Below, one piece after another: positions 50,782-59,562 of a DNA stretch of 64,000 bases. Every line of letters begins with the position of its first letter. Positions within the stretch are counted from its first letter, which is position 1. A program made the position numbers and the translations under genes. A model generated the notes under the pieces. The model worked only from the letters and a program-made list of their open reading frames with translations. It ran no database searches and was not told the origin of the DNA. The stretch is from NCBI RefSeq assembly GCF_002797415.1, contig NZ_KZ454944.1:2994665-3058664 (forward strand), given 5' to 3'. This DNA is from Bacillus alkalisoli (GTDB lineage: Bacteria > Bacillota > Bacilli > Bacillales > Bacillaceae_I).

Positions 50782-52529
50782 GATAACACCCCGCTCTCGA
50801 CAGACAGTTGTTGGCGATCAAACTGCTCCTTGTACCAACCGCCATGTGCCATTAGCTGCTCATGTAAACCAGATTCCACTATTTTTCCGTCGTCTAGTAC
50901 GACAATCCAGTCTGCATGTTGTACAGCTGATAATCTATGTGTTGTAATAATCGTCGTTTTTTCACTACGTTCTTTTCGAATATTACCAATAATCGTTGCT
51001 TCTGTTTTCGCATCGACTGCTGATAATGAATCGTCTAAAATTAAAATTTCTGGATTGGCGATGAGTGCACGCGCAATAGATATACGTTGTTTTTGCCCAC
51101 CGGATAACGAAACACCTTTCTCTCCAACTAATGTTTCCAGACCTTCTGGTAACATTTCTAAATCTTTCGTAAAGGCTGATAGTTCAATTGCCTTATTTAA
51201 ATCTGCTTCACTACCATTTTCTTTTCCGAACAAAATATTTTCGCGAACTGTTCTTGAAAATAAAATATGATCTTGTGGCACATATCCAATCCAACCTTGC
51301 ATGTTTTCAAGGGTAATTTTATTTAAAGGTGTACCTGAGATTTTTATTTCCCCTTTACCTAATGGATATTCTCTTAAAAGTTGCTTCACTAAAGTCGTTT
51401 TCCCGCTTCCCGTTTTGCCGACAATACCTAATGTTTCTCCCTTTCTCATATGGAAAGAAACGTTTTTCAAATTATCTACTTGCGAAGAAGGGTAACGGAA
51501 TGTCACATGTTGAAACTCTATCTCATTTGGAGAATCTACCTTAGTTGGGTTTGCATCATTTTTTACATCTGGCTCATAATCTAATGTCGTATTTACACGA
51601 TCAAGTGATGCATTTCCGCGTTGCATGATGTTAATTAGTTCCCCAATTGCAAACATTGGCCAGATTAACATTCCGAGATACACGTTGAATGAAACTAATT
51701 CTCCAAGCGTGATCGTTTTATGGAAAACTAAGTATGCACCATATCCGAGTCCTATTAAATAACTAGCACCTACTAGCAATTTGATTGTCGGTTCAAAAAG
51801 TGAGTCAATTATCGCTACTTTTACATTTTTCTTGTACACGTCATCTGTCATGTTATGAAAGCGAGCTTGATCTGCTCTTTCTTGTACGTATGCACGGACA
51901 ACACGTACTCCAGCAATAGATTCTAATACCTTATCATTCATGTCTCCAAAAGCATCTTGAGCTTCCGTGAAGCGCTGATGAATTTTCTTACCATAAATAT
52001 TCATCGCTAGCGCCATAATTGGAAGTGGAAGAATCGCCGCTAGGGTCAATTTCCAACTAATTAAGAATCCCATTGTACATAGAATAATAATCATAAATAT
52101 GCTTGAATCAATTAGTGTTAAAACACCAAAACCAGCTGTAACAGAAATTGCTCTCAAATCATTTGTCGAACGAGCCATTAAGTCACCCGTTCTATTTTTT
52201 TCATAAAAAGTGGGGGTCATTTTTAATAAGTGGCCAATTAACTTTGACCTTAAGGACCTTTCGACTAAAAATGAGCCTCCAAATAATTTGGACATCCATA
52301 CATACGTAAGACCGTAAATGATAAACGCAAGCACAAACAAGAAGCCAACGTAAGTCATTAGTTTTTCTTTTGTTAATGTCCCTACATGTATTTCATCAAT
52401 CGCAATACCGATCATTCTTGGTGGGATTACTTCGAGTAAACCAGCAAAAATTAGTAACATGATTGCGAATGTATAACGTTTCCAATGTTCTTTAAAAAAC
52501 CAACTTAATTTACTAAATACCGAAAACAT
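50778..52529 (-). CDS. bmrC: BmrC (YheI), heterodimeric multidrug ABC exporter subunit
   Basis: ABC half-transporter, 583 aa (B. subtilis about 585). Six helices (about 20-300) and an NBD with Walker A GKTGSGKTT, canonical signature LSGGQKQRIS and Walker B LILDDSLSAVD: Asp replaces the catalytic Glu, the known degenerate site of BmrC. With BmrD this gives one active and one degenerate ATP site. GAAAGGAGT precedes ATG 52529. Expression is probably controlled by the leader peptides and attenuator upstream. Confidence 0.94.
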   Translation of the reverse strand: MFSVFSKLSWFFKEHWKRYTFAIMLLIFAGLLEVIPPRMIGIAIDEIHVGTLTKEKLMTYVGFLFVLAFIIYGLTYVWMSKLFGGSFLVERSLRSKLIGHLLKMTPTFYEKNRTGDLMARSTNDLRAISVTAGFGVLTLIDSSIFMIIILCTMGFLISWKLTLAAILPLPIMALAMNIYGKKIHQRFTEAQDAFGDMNDKVLESIAGVRVVRAYVQERADQARFHNMTDDVYKKNVKVAIIDSLFEPTIKLLVGASYLIGLGYGAYLVFHKTITLGELVSFNVYLGMLIWPMFAIGELINIMQRGNASLDRVNTTLDYEPDVKNDANPTKVDSPNEIEFQHVTFRYPSSQVDNLKNVSFHMRKGETLGIVGKTGSGKTTLVKQLLREYPLGKGEIKISGTPLNKITLENMQGWIGYVPQDHILFSRTVRENILFGKENGSEADLNKAIELSAFTKDLEMLPEGLETLVGEKGVSLSGGQKQRISIARALIANPEILILDDSLSAVDAKTEATIIGNIRKERSEKTTIITTHRLSAVQHADWIVVLDDGKIVESGLHEQLMAHGGWYKEQFDRQQLSVESGVLS

Positions 52530-52545
52530 ATTATCGTACTCCTTT

Positions 52546-52560
52546 CGGTTTGTTAAACCG
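52546..52560 (-). promoter_or_regulatory. Hairpin abutting the bmrC ribosome site
   Basis: CGGTTT-AAC-AAACCG on the minus strand touches the bmrC Shine-Dalgarno sequence, between leader ORF 2 and bmrC. Confidence 0.5.
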
Positions 52561-52579
52561 ATTGTTCAATTTTGTATAA

Positions 52580-52636
52580 CTACCCAGAGTCTGTCGCTCC
52601 TTCATACATCAACCTAATTACAAATAAACTGTTCAT
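52580..52636 (-). CDS. Leader peptide 2 upstream of bmrC, 18 aa
   Basis: Encodes MNSLFVIRLMYEGATDSG. AGGAGG lies 8 nt before ATG 52636. The stop is 20 nt before a small hairpin that abuts the bmrC ribosome site, so translation of this peptide could control access to bmrC. Not recognised from any database; its size and position suit an antibiotic-sensing leader. Confidence 0.5.
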   Translation of the reverse strand: MNSLFVIRLMYEGATDSG

Positions 52637-52764
52637 ACTGCATGCCTCCTAATATTTGTTTTATATACAAATGGGTTTATCCCATAGGTAACAAATGGAA
52701 ATGAATTCACATAAAAAAAGACACACCGAACGTAAGTCGGCATGCCAAGGTTTTGCAAATGCAA

Positions 52765-52806
52765 ATAAAAAAGCACACATCACGTTCTATTAACGTGACC
52801 TGTGCT
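52765..52806 (-). terminator. Attenuator terminator in the bmrCD leader
   Basis: Minus strand AGCACAGGTCACGTT...AACGTGATGTGTGCT followed by TTTTTTA. The 5' arm CAGGTCACG is also complementary to codons of leader peptide 1 (52898-52906), giving an alternative antiterminator. Confidence 0.75.
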
Positions 52807-52873
52807 TACGATAACTAAATTAGTTGAAAGTAGTGTAATAGGTAAGTTTAGAGAAACTATACGATTATATAGT

Positions 52874-52960
52874 TTAACGAACTATTCCTATTGCAGTCAG
52901 GTCACGAGAATTATTAAATTGTACTGTTATTCTGTTGAACATCTTATCCATTTTAATCAT
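52874..52960 (-). CDS. bmrB: BmrB-like leader peptide 1, 28 aa
   Basis: Starts MIKMDKMFNRITVQF and ends RDLTAIGIVR. AAAGGAGGG lies 8 nt before ATG 52960. The RNA of codons 19-21 (CGTGACCTG) is perfectly complementary to the 5' arm of the terminator at 52765-52806, the arrangement expected for ribosome-controlled attenuation. B. subtilis bmrCD is preceded by bmrB (yheJ), a translated leader in such a system. The sequence similarity to BmrB was not tested. Confidence 0.6.
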   Translation of the reverse strand: MIKMDKMFNRITVQFNNSRDLTAIGIVR

Positions 52961-53094
52961 CTCTCGAACCCTCCTTTTTCATAATAAAATTAGTATTTAA
53001 TTCCACTTTTTTACCTTACCACCGTTCGTAATATATTGTCAATTACTAATTTTGAAAAAATTTACCTTTTATTTATTGAGTTCTTTTAATTACC

Positions 53095-53254
53095 GCTGTT
53101 GATTTCCGTGCAAGGCTACGCTTTCCGCGGGCGGTAAAAAGGAAGGTTATTTTCACTGTCGTGAAAAAACCTACTCCTCGGCGGCAAGCGCCTGTGGGGT
53201 CTCCCTTGACACACTTTTCCCGCAGGAGTCTCGCACCTCGTGCTATCATCAACT
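53095..53254. repeat. Family A element, copy 10, with mismatched (chimeric) ends
   Basis: Left end GCTGTTGATTTCCGTGCAAG is of copy 2 type; right end CTCGTGCTATCATCAAC is of copy 8 type, so the ends pair over only a few bases. In between is the hairpin insert of copy 6 (inverted), then GGCAAGCGCCTGTGGGGTCTCCC and CCCGCAGGAGTCTC. It occupies the 52961-53388 gap. Confidence 0.8.
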
Positions 53255-53344
53255 GGTTTGTTTTTAATACCTTTTTGCTCATACTAAACTTTCTTTGATA
53301 AATAATGATTACTGTTTTTCCTAATGATTAATACTCTCACCAAA

Positions 53345-53385
53345 AAGAAAAAACGTCTTATTTCATAGTGAAATAAGACGTTTTG
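53345..53385 (-). terminator. Terminator of the MecA-like PBP gene
   Basis: AAAACGTCTTATTTCA pairs perfectly with TGAAATAAGACGTTTT; T run on the minus strand. Confidence 0.88.
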
Positions 53386-53388
53386 GGT

Positions 53389-55452
53389 TTAGTTATTTTC
53401 TTCTAATGCTCGGTAGAAGTTTGTTGTTAGGTTAACAACGTGACCGCTTCCGCCTTTTTCTTCTACACCTTCAATAATTATTGCTGTTACTAAGTTTGGT
53501 TTGTTTTGGTCATAGGAAACAAAGAGGCCATTTTCTTTACCTTTTGTACCTTGCCCATCTGTTTTCAATTCTGCTGTTCCCGTTTTTCCTGCTAATGCAA
53601 AGTTAGGTATATTAGCACTTCTAGCTGTACCTTCTGTTACCACTTTTCGTAAATATTGTTGTAAGATTTGTGCATTCTCTTTACTTACAACATCATCTAC
53701 CCATACTGCTGATTGTTCTTCTTCTAAAAGCAGTGGCTTCATCATTACTCCGTCGTTAACAACAGAAGCATACAAACTAGCTAAATGTGTCATCGTAACA
53801 AGCACTTGCCCTTGACCATAAGAGGAATCGGCAAGTATAACTTCACTGTCCATTGTGCCTGAATTGGAAATTTGTGATGCTGTTAAAGAATAGGAAAACG
53901 GAAGAGCCTCACCAAAACCTAATTTATTTAGACCTTCTACCATATTGTTACTACCAATATCTAAACCTAACATCGCAAAATAGATATTATCTGAAACGAC
54001 CATTGCTGTTTCTAAATCAACGGAAGGTATGGAATCATTTACCCTAGTCACACGATAACTTCCCCACGAAGCGTCTTTTTGCCATCCACCCGAAGGAATG
54101 GCTACAGCTTTTTCTGTATCAACTGAATTTGTGTTTAATCCAATTATGGTTGTTAATAACTTCATGGTGGAACCAGGTGAATAGGATGCATGAAATCTAT
54201 TTAAAATTGGTTGTTTCGGGTTGTCCACTAACGATTGATGATAAGCATTCGATAAACTCATTACATACTCATTAGGATCAAATGAAGGAACGCTTACTAA
54301 ACCTCGTACTTTTCCTGTTTCAGGTTCCACGACAGAAGCTGTTCCAACTTCATCGTTCATTTGTTCGTAAAGTTTTTGTTGAACTGATCCGTTAATCGTT
54401 ATTGTTATTGTTTCACCATTTTGAGCTGCTGTTTTAGCGATGTCTCTTGTGCTATTGTCAGGCTTACGAATGTATATTCTCTTTCCATCCTTTGGACGTA
54501 AACGTTCTTCAAGAAGTTGTTCTAATCCACGCTGACCAATCCAGCTTGAGGTGGAATAGCCTTTGTCTTTATTCGCCTCAAGTTGTTCGGACGTTATAGG
54601 GCGAACATAGCCTATTAAATGAGCTGCTGATTCTCCAAATGGGTACACTCGTTCAATAGTTTTTAGGACACTTACTCCTGGGATAGCCTGTGCTTCAGTT
54701 ACTATGTCAACATCCTCTAATAAGAATTTTCTTATTGGTACGTGTTGGTCTGGTTTTACCCAGCTTTGAGAATATTGTCTTATAATAAATTCTTCGCTTA
54801 CATTTAATATCTTGGATAGTGCTGGCAAAGACTGTTCATCAAATCTTTCTAAAACAACTCCTACATCATAAACATCTGTATTTGTTGCCAGAGGATATCC
54901 TTCTTCATCTAAAATTTTACCTCTTGCACCTGAAAGTGTAGCATATTGAACTTTATCCTCTCTTTCTAATCCAGGCAAAATAAAGTTAGTATCCCACCTT
55001 ACGTACCAGTTTTCTTTTTCAACAGCTTCCTCTTCGGCACCTTCCATTCGGACTTCTTTCACTAATGGTACATCAAGGCTATACTCCACTCTACCAGCTA
55101 ATGTGTCAAAAGAAAGATTCAGAGGAATGCGAATTTCGCTTATCTCTTCCTCTTCTTCTGCTGCCTCCCACACTATTTCATAATCTGCAATTGTAAGCTC
55201 CAGGTTGTATACATCTAGTACATTATATAGATGTTCGTATCGATCACCGTATTCTTCAAAAGGATACTCCTCTTTCGTTTCAACGGTTAAATATTCTTCA
55301 TACAATTGTTGAAATTCGTATGATTTCCACCCTGTTATGTACTCGCTTAATCTTTCATAAGGATTCGCCTTTTTTTCTTCTTCCTTGTTACACGCTATTA
55401 ATAATAGGCTCATAGTAACTAGTATTGCTGCCAAATAAATTATTCGCTTCAA
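53389..55452 (-). CDS. pbpC: Class B penicillin-binding protein, PbpC/MecA-like lipoprotein
   Basis: Peptidoglycan transpeptidase of the PBP3/PBP2a type, 687 aa. Signal peptide with lipobox LLIACN (Cys about 21), an NTF2-like MecA_N domain (about 28-160) with an unusually acidic EEEEE stretch, a dimerisation domain (about 165-345, ARGKILDEEGYPLA), and a transpeptidase domain with SPGSTMKLL (active Ser), VVSDNIYF (SxN) and AGKTGTAEL (KTG). The TTG start at 55452 has GGGGGAG upstream. Such proteins can have low beta-lactam affinity; that cannot be judged here. Confidence 0.9.
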   Translation of the reverse strand: MKRIIYLAAILVTMSLLLIACNKEEEKKANPYERLSEYITGWKSYEFQQLYEEYLTVETKEEYPFEEYGDRYEHLYNVLDVYNLELTIADYEIVWEAAEEEEEISEIRIPLNLSFDTLAGRVEYSLDVPLVKEVRMEGAEEEAVEKENWYVRWDTNFILPGLEREDKVQYATLSGARGKILDEEGYPLATNTDVYDVGVVLERFDEQSLPALSKILNVSEEFIIRQYSQSWVKPDQHVPIRKFLLEDVDIVTEAQAIPGVSVLKTIERVYPFGESAAHLIGYVRPITSEQLEANKDKGYSTSSWIGQRGLEQLLEERLRPKDGKRIYIRKPDNSTRDIAKTAAQNGETITITINGSVQQKLYEQMNDEVGTASVVEPETGKVRGLVSVPSFDPNEYVMSLSNAYHQSLVDNPKQPILNRFHASYSPGSTMKLLTTIIGLNTNSVDTEKAVAIPSGGWQKDASWGSYRVTRVNDSIPSVDLETAMVVSDNIYFAMLGLDIGSNNMVEGLNKLGFGEALPFSYSLTASQISNSGTMDSEVILADSSYGQGQVLVTMTHLASLYASVVNDGVMMKPLLLEEEQSAVWVDDVVSKENAQILQQYLRKVVTEGTARSANIPNFALAGKTGTAELKTDGQGTKGKENGLFVSYDQNKPNLVTAIIIEGVEEKGGSGHVVNLTTNFYRALEENN

Positions 55453-55629
55453 AATATCTCCCCCTTATGTGTCCTACTATATTCGTATATTGTTACTATT
55501 ATAGTAGCAAATTTTGGCTATTTTTGTAAGAGTAAAGAAACCCCTAGATATGATTTAACTATTTTCATTATTTTGTTGCTTCCATGTTTTTACTCTGTTA
55601 CACTCGAAAAAAGATTTTAAGGATGTGAA

Positions 55630-56646
55630 TTGGAAATGAAATATCCTGTGTTGAAAAAAGGAGCAACGATAGGTGTAACAGCACCTTCATCTGGTGTACC
55701 CGAATCTTTGCATACTGTCCTCAAAGATGCATGTGAAAAAATGGAACAGGAAGGCTTCCAAGTAAAGTGCGGAAAAACGAATTGGACCCAAACGAAAGCA
55801 AAATCTGCAAGTGCAAAAGTGCGTGCTCTCGAACTTAATGAAATGCTTCAATCTGACACTATTGATATGATAATACCTCCTTGGGGTGGAGAACTATTAA
55901 TTGAAATTCTAGCTTACATAGACTTTCAAAAGATGAAACCAAAATGGATTCTCGGTTACTCTGATACTAGTGTTCTATTACTTGCGATAACATTGAAGAC
56001 AGGAATTGCAACTGCTCATGGTACAAACTTAGTCGACTTAAGAGGTGAATATTGGGATAAAACTACTGCTAAATGGTTCCATGCATTAACAACAAATGTA
56101 GGTGAGTCTGTGGAACAATCTTCGTCAGAAAAATATCAAAAAGAATGGCAACATGAAAATCCTTCACCATGTGTATTTCATTTGACGGAAAATACAGAAT
56201 GGAAAACGTTAAAAGACTCATCCATTTCCGTTCAAGGTAGGTTATTAGGGGGATGTGTTGATGTTATTAGGCATTTAATTGGTACTCCATTTGGAGATGT
56301 TAATTCTTTCTCAAAAGAACATATTAATGGGGATTCAATTATTTGGTATCTAGAAAACTGTGAATTAAGCACAACTGATTTACGTAGATCTCTTGTGCAG
56401 ATGAAGCTTGCCGGCTGGTTTCAAAATGCTTCAGCTATCATGTTTGGTCGTAGTCCAGCAAATGATCCGGTTGATAACTATACAGTAGAAGATGTATATG
56501 CTGAACTAGAAGAGGAGCTAAACATTCCCATTCTCTATGATATAGATTGTGGACACGTACCTCCACAGGTGACCTTTATTAATGGGGCTTATGCGGAAGT
56601 TACTGTTAATAGCGGCAAAGGGGTAGTAAAGCAAACTTTTAAATAA
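55630..56646 (+). CDS. S66 peptidase, LD-carboxypeptidase/MccF-like
   Basis: Serine peptidase family S66. GATIGVTAPSSG at the N terminus, the nucleophile in ILGYSDTSVLL, and later WYLENCELS (Glu) and DIDCGHVPPQ (His) that complete the Ser-Glu-His triad. Members cleave LD-peptide cross-links in cell wall recycling or detoxify microcin C-like compounds; the MccF subgroup seems closer because of the long middle loop, but this is uncertain. AAGGATG precedes TTG 55630; ATG 55636 is an alternative. Confidence 0.87.
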   Translation: MEMKYPVLKKGATIGVTAPSSGVPESLHTVLKDACEKMEQEGFQVKCGKTNWTQTKAKSASAKVRALELNEMLQSDTIDMIIPPWGGELLIEILAYIDFQKMKPKWILGYSDTSVLLLAITLKTGIATAHGTNLVDLRGEYWDKTTAKWFHALTTNVGESVEQSSSEKYQKEWQHENPSPCVFHLTENTEWKTLKDSSISVQGRLLGGCVDVIRHLIGTPFGDVNSFSKEHINGDSIIWYLENCELSTTDLRRSLVQMKLAGWFQNASAIMFGRSPANDPVDNYTVEDVYAELEEELNIPILYDIDCGHVPPQVTFINGAYAEVTVNSGKGVVKQTFK

Positions 56647-56818
56647 GAGTAATAATAAACTTTTTAGATTCAACAGGGCTTTCATTTTATCTGACATTGA
56701 AAACAGGACGCTAAAAGGACTAATTTTAACATAAGTAGTACATTAAATAACATATAGGTTATTGAACTAATGGGGAGTTTTCTTTAACCATACAAACATA
56801 AATGAGTGAGGAGAATAT

Positions 56819-57367
56819 ATGTTTTATTTTAAACTTAATGATACTTCTGAGTTGCGTTTGCTAGAACCAAGGCATGCTGAAAACCTATTCTTGTTAACCG
56901 ATAAATCAAGAGATTACCTTAGGGAATGGTTGCCTTGGGTGGATTTCACAAAAAACGTAAGAGATTCAAAAGAATTTATTGAAGGTACCATTAAGCAATT
57001 AGGTAATAATAATGGATTTCAAGCTGGAATTTGGTATAAAGGTGAATTAGCAGGAGTAATAGGTTTACACGGGATAAACTGGGCAAATAAATCAACCTCA
57101 CTTGGATATTGGTTGGGCGAAGAATTTCAGGGTGTAGGATTAATGACCAGTGCTTGTAAATCGGTTATTGAATACTGTTTTAATGAATTGAACTTAAATA
57201 GAATTGAAATCCGTGCAGCAACTGAAAATCTAAAAAGCCAGGCTATTCCCGAAAGACTTGGCTTCAAAAGAGAAGGTTGTATAAGGAGTTCTGAATTTCT
57301 ATATGATAGGTATGTCGACCATTTTGTTTTTGGGTTAATTAAAGAAGATTATAATGAACCTAATTAA
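56819..57367 (+). CDS. GNAT acetyltransferase, RimJ/RimL (YdaF/YjcK) type
   Basis: 182-aa N-acetyltransferase. The start LLEPRHAENLFLLTDKSRDYLREWLPW and the acetyl-CoA loop YWLGEEFQGVGLMTSACKSVIEYCF (about 98-122), then RIEIRAATENLKSQAIPERLGF are those of ribosomal-protein-serine acetyltransferase-like proteins such as YdaF. GAGGAG precedes ATG 56819. Substrate unknown. The 56647-56818 gap upstream shows no feature beyond AT-rich sequence. Confidence 0.9.
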   Translation: MFYFKLNDTSELRLLEPRHAENLFLLTDKSRDYLREWLPWVDFTKNVRDSKEFIEGTIKQLGNNNGFQAGIWYKGELAGVIGLHGINWANKSTSLGYWLGEEFQGVGLMTSACKSVIEYCFNELNLNRIEIRAATENLKSQAIPERLGFKREGCIRSSEFLYDRYVDHFVFGLIKEDYNEPN

Positions 57368-57416
57368 CAAACAGTAAAGCGCTAGTTTAACAAGAAATTA
57401 GAATAATGAATAGGAA

Positions 57417-57451
57417 GTGCACAGATTTTAAATTGGAATCTGTGCTTTTTT
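57417..57451 (+). terminator. Terminator after GNAT gene
   Basis: GCACAGATT pairs with AATCTGTGC, then TTTTTTATAT. Confidence 0.85.
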
Positions 57452-57463
57452 ATATGCTATTTA

Positions 57464-57482
57464 GTTGAATTAATTTCATAAT
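57464..57482 (+). repeat. Solo end of a family B element
   Basis: GTTGAATTAATTTCATAAT matches the left end of copy 3 (31332), without a matching right end nearby. Confidence 0.35.
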
Positions 57483-57520
57483 AGCCAGAAAAGGTGGAGA
57501 CCTCTACATAATCTATCTAC

Positions 57521-58468
57521 TTAGGAAGAACATCCTCCCCCACTGCAACTAGCGTCCCCTCCGCTACTCGAATCAGCATCGTTATTATTTGCATTACTAC
57601 TTGCTGATCCACAAAATACGGCATACGAGCAGCCACTAGTAGAATTGGAAACTCGCGAATACAGATATTCTTTCGCGTGAAGCCAATAGTTTTCAAATTG
57701 ATATACAGAGTAAAACACCATAATTTGTGAAGAAGAAGTTAAGTTTCCAAAAGTGTTACTTTTTACAAAATTTGCGTTACTTTTATCTTTCTCTGAGTCT
57801 AGTGCTTGCTTCCTTAAAGAGTCTATCAAGTGATCGATCAACTCTTCATATTTCTCGTTTACATTAAAATATTTATCTTTTAACATTTGGTTAGAAGTCG
57901 TCTTAAACTCATGTACCAATTGCGGAGAAAGCGGCCCGTGAAAAAAGTCTCCCCAAGCTTTCCAACTAAAAGCCGTAACCTCGAAAAGGTTAGAAAATAC
58001 CCAATCGAAAAATGCTCTTTCTTGAGGAGCAGCTTCTTTTGATTGTACATTAGGATAATGATGTAGCATCACTCCTAAGTAAGCTTTAGAGAACTTTTCA
58101 TATTTATGTGTGAACATAATCATCTCATGCCATACAGCATCAATATCTTTACTGAACATAGGAGTCATTTTTAAAATGTTAGTAAGCAAAAAATAACGCT
58201 TTAATTCAAATAGTCTCCATTCAAACTCTTCTTCCGTCACTTTACGATTTTCATCTAAAAACCGCATCCTCACATCTTCTACATATGTTTTGTCCAGTGC
58301 TGTTTCTAAGTGTTTAATCAATTTTTCAGCTGGAGCACTAGTTAGTACTCCTAGGTTGGAAGGAATATTTTCTTTTGATAATTTCGGATATCTTTTCTTT
58401 TTCGAGAAAAATTTTATAATAACAAATACAAATACAACAGCTATCAGACCAATAAATATTAGTTCCAA
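57521..58468 (-). CDS. Membrane-anchored GRDP-like protein with Ser/Gly/Cys-rich tail
   Basis: About 315 aa, no named Bacillus equivalent recognised. N-terminal membrane helix (about 2-22), then a helical domain with IDAVWHEMIMFTHKYEKFSKAYLGVMLHHYPN (about 105-140), a pattern like the DxxWHxH...Y...HHxP core of glycine-rich-domain proteins (GRDP/DUF1399) and TIGR04222-type bacterial proteins. The C terminus is low-complexity SSSGGDASCSGGGCSS. TTG 58468 has GAGG upstream; GTG 58477 is an alternative. Function unknown. Confidence 0.65.
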   Translation of the reverse strand: MELIFIGLIAVVFVFVIIKFFSKKKRYPKLSKENIPSNLGVLTSAPAEKLIKHLETALDKTYVEDVRMRFLDENRKVTEEEFEWRLFELKRYFLLTNILKMTPMFSKDIDAVWHEMIMFTHKYEKFSKAYLGVMLHHYPNVQSKEAAPQERAFFDWVFSNLFEVTAFSWKAWGDFFHGPLSPQLVHEFKTTSNQMLKDKYFNVNEKYEELIDHLIDSLRKQALDSEKDKSNANFVKSNTFGNLTSSSQIMVFYSVYQFENYWLHAKEYLYSRVSNSTSGCSYAVFCGSASSNANNNDADSSSGGDASCSGGGCSS

Positions 58469-58542
58469 AATAGCCACCTCGTTTCAGAGAATAAAAAATC
58501 ACTTTGTTTTTATATACGATTGGTAAGCATAATAGTTTCAAG

Positions 58543-58584
58543 AAAAAATAAACCACATCTAATTCTCGATGTGGTTTATCTTTT
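58543..58584 (-). terminator. Terminator of the aldo/keto reductase gene
   Basis: ATAAACCACATC pairs perfectly with GATGTGGTTTAT; T run on the minus strand. Confidence 0.88.
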
Positions 58585-59562
58585 CTATGGTAATCTGTTC
58601 CCTCTTGCAGTCACATAAAGTGAGTACCATTCTTCTCTTGTCATTAGTACCGATTGACGAACGGCTTCTGCACAGTTTTTAATACGAATAGGGTTGCTCG
58701 TTCCGATGACTGGCTGAACTTTTGCAGGGTGGCGCATTAACCATCCAAGTACAATCGCTTCTTTTGATGTTTCTTTTTCATCAGCCATTTTTTCTACTAA
58801 TAAAGCAGTGTTTTTTTCTGCATCAGACATATTATCCATCTTGTTTCCTGAGAAAATGCCCTTAGCTAAAGGTGACCATGCTTGAATTTGTACATTGTGT
58901 AACATACAGTGCTCTATTAAACCATCTGCAAAATGAGTGGATTCCCCAGCCTTTTGGTTTACATGTACTCCTTGATCTACCCAATCCAACTTATTTAAGC
59001 TCATCTCTAATTGATTCACAACTAAAGGTTGATCGATGTATGCTTCAAGTAATTGCATTTGCGATTTATTCATGTTTGATACACCGAAATGGTTCACTTT
59101 CCCAGAATTACGTAACTGATGGAATGCTTCTGCAACTTCTTCTGGTTCCAATAATGGATCAGGTCTATGTAATAAAAATATATCTAGGTAATCAGTGTTC
59201 AATCTATTTAATATACCGTCTACTGAATCAACGATATACCCTTTGGAAAAATCATATCTACCAGGACCTTTGTCATCGTCAAAACGAATGCCACATTTGC
59301 TTTGTATTTCGATTTGCTCTCTTAAGTTAGGACGAATTTTTAACACTTCACCAAAAACTCTCTCCGCTTTTCCACGAGTATAAATATCTGCATGGTCAAA
59401 CATCGTAATTCCTGTAGAAAGAGCCATCTCTACCGCTTCTTCTGCTATTTTTATATGTTCTTTCGTAATGGAAGAGTTATCCCATCCCCCACCTAGTCCC
59501 ATACATCCAAGAATTAATCTACTAGAACTAATTTCTAGATTCTCTAAAGCCATCTTTCTCAT
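58585..59562 (-). CDS. Aldo/keto reductase (YcsN/YdhF-like)
   Basis: NADPH-dependent oxidoreductase of TIM-barrel fold, 325 aa. LGCMGLGGGW, the catalytic Asp and Tyr in FDHADIYTRGKAE, the Lys in IQSKCGIRF, His in FLLHRPDP, then FGVSN, WSPLAKGIF and the cofactor motif PVIGTSNPIRI. Substrate unknown. ATG 59562 with AGAGGT 9 nt upstream is preferred to GTG 59568. Single-gene unit. Confidence 0.9.
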   Translation of the reverse strand: MRKMALENLEISSSRLILGCMGLGGGWDNSSITKEHIKIAEEAVEMALSTGITMFDHADIYTRGKAERVFGEVLKIRPNLREQIEIQSKCGIRFDDDKGPGRYDFSKGYIVDSVDGILNRLNTDYLDIFLLHRPDPLLEPEEVAEAFHQLRNSGKVNHFGVSNMNKSQMQLLEAYIDQPLVVNQLEMSLNKLDWVDQGVHVNQKAGESTHFADGLIEHCMLHNVQIQAWSPLAKGIFSGNKMDNMSDAEKNTALLVEKMADEKETSKEAIVLGWLMRHPAKVQPVIGTSNPIRIKNCAEAVRQSVLMTREEWYSLYVTARGNRLP

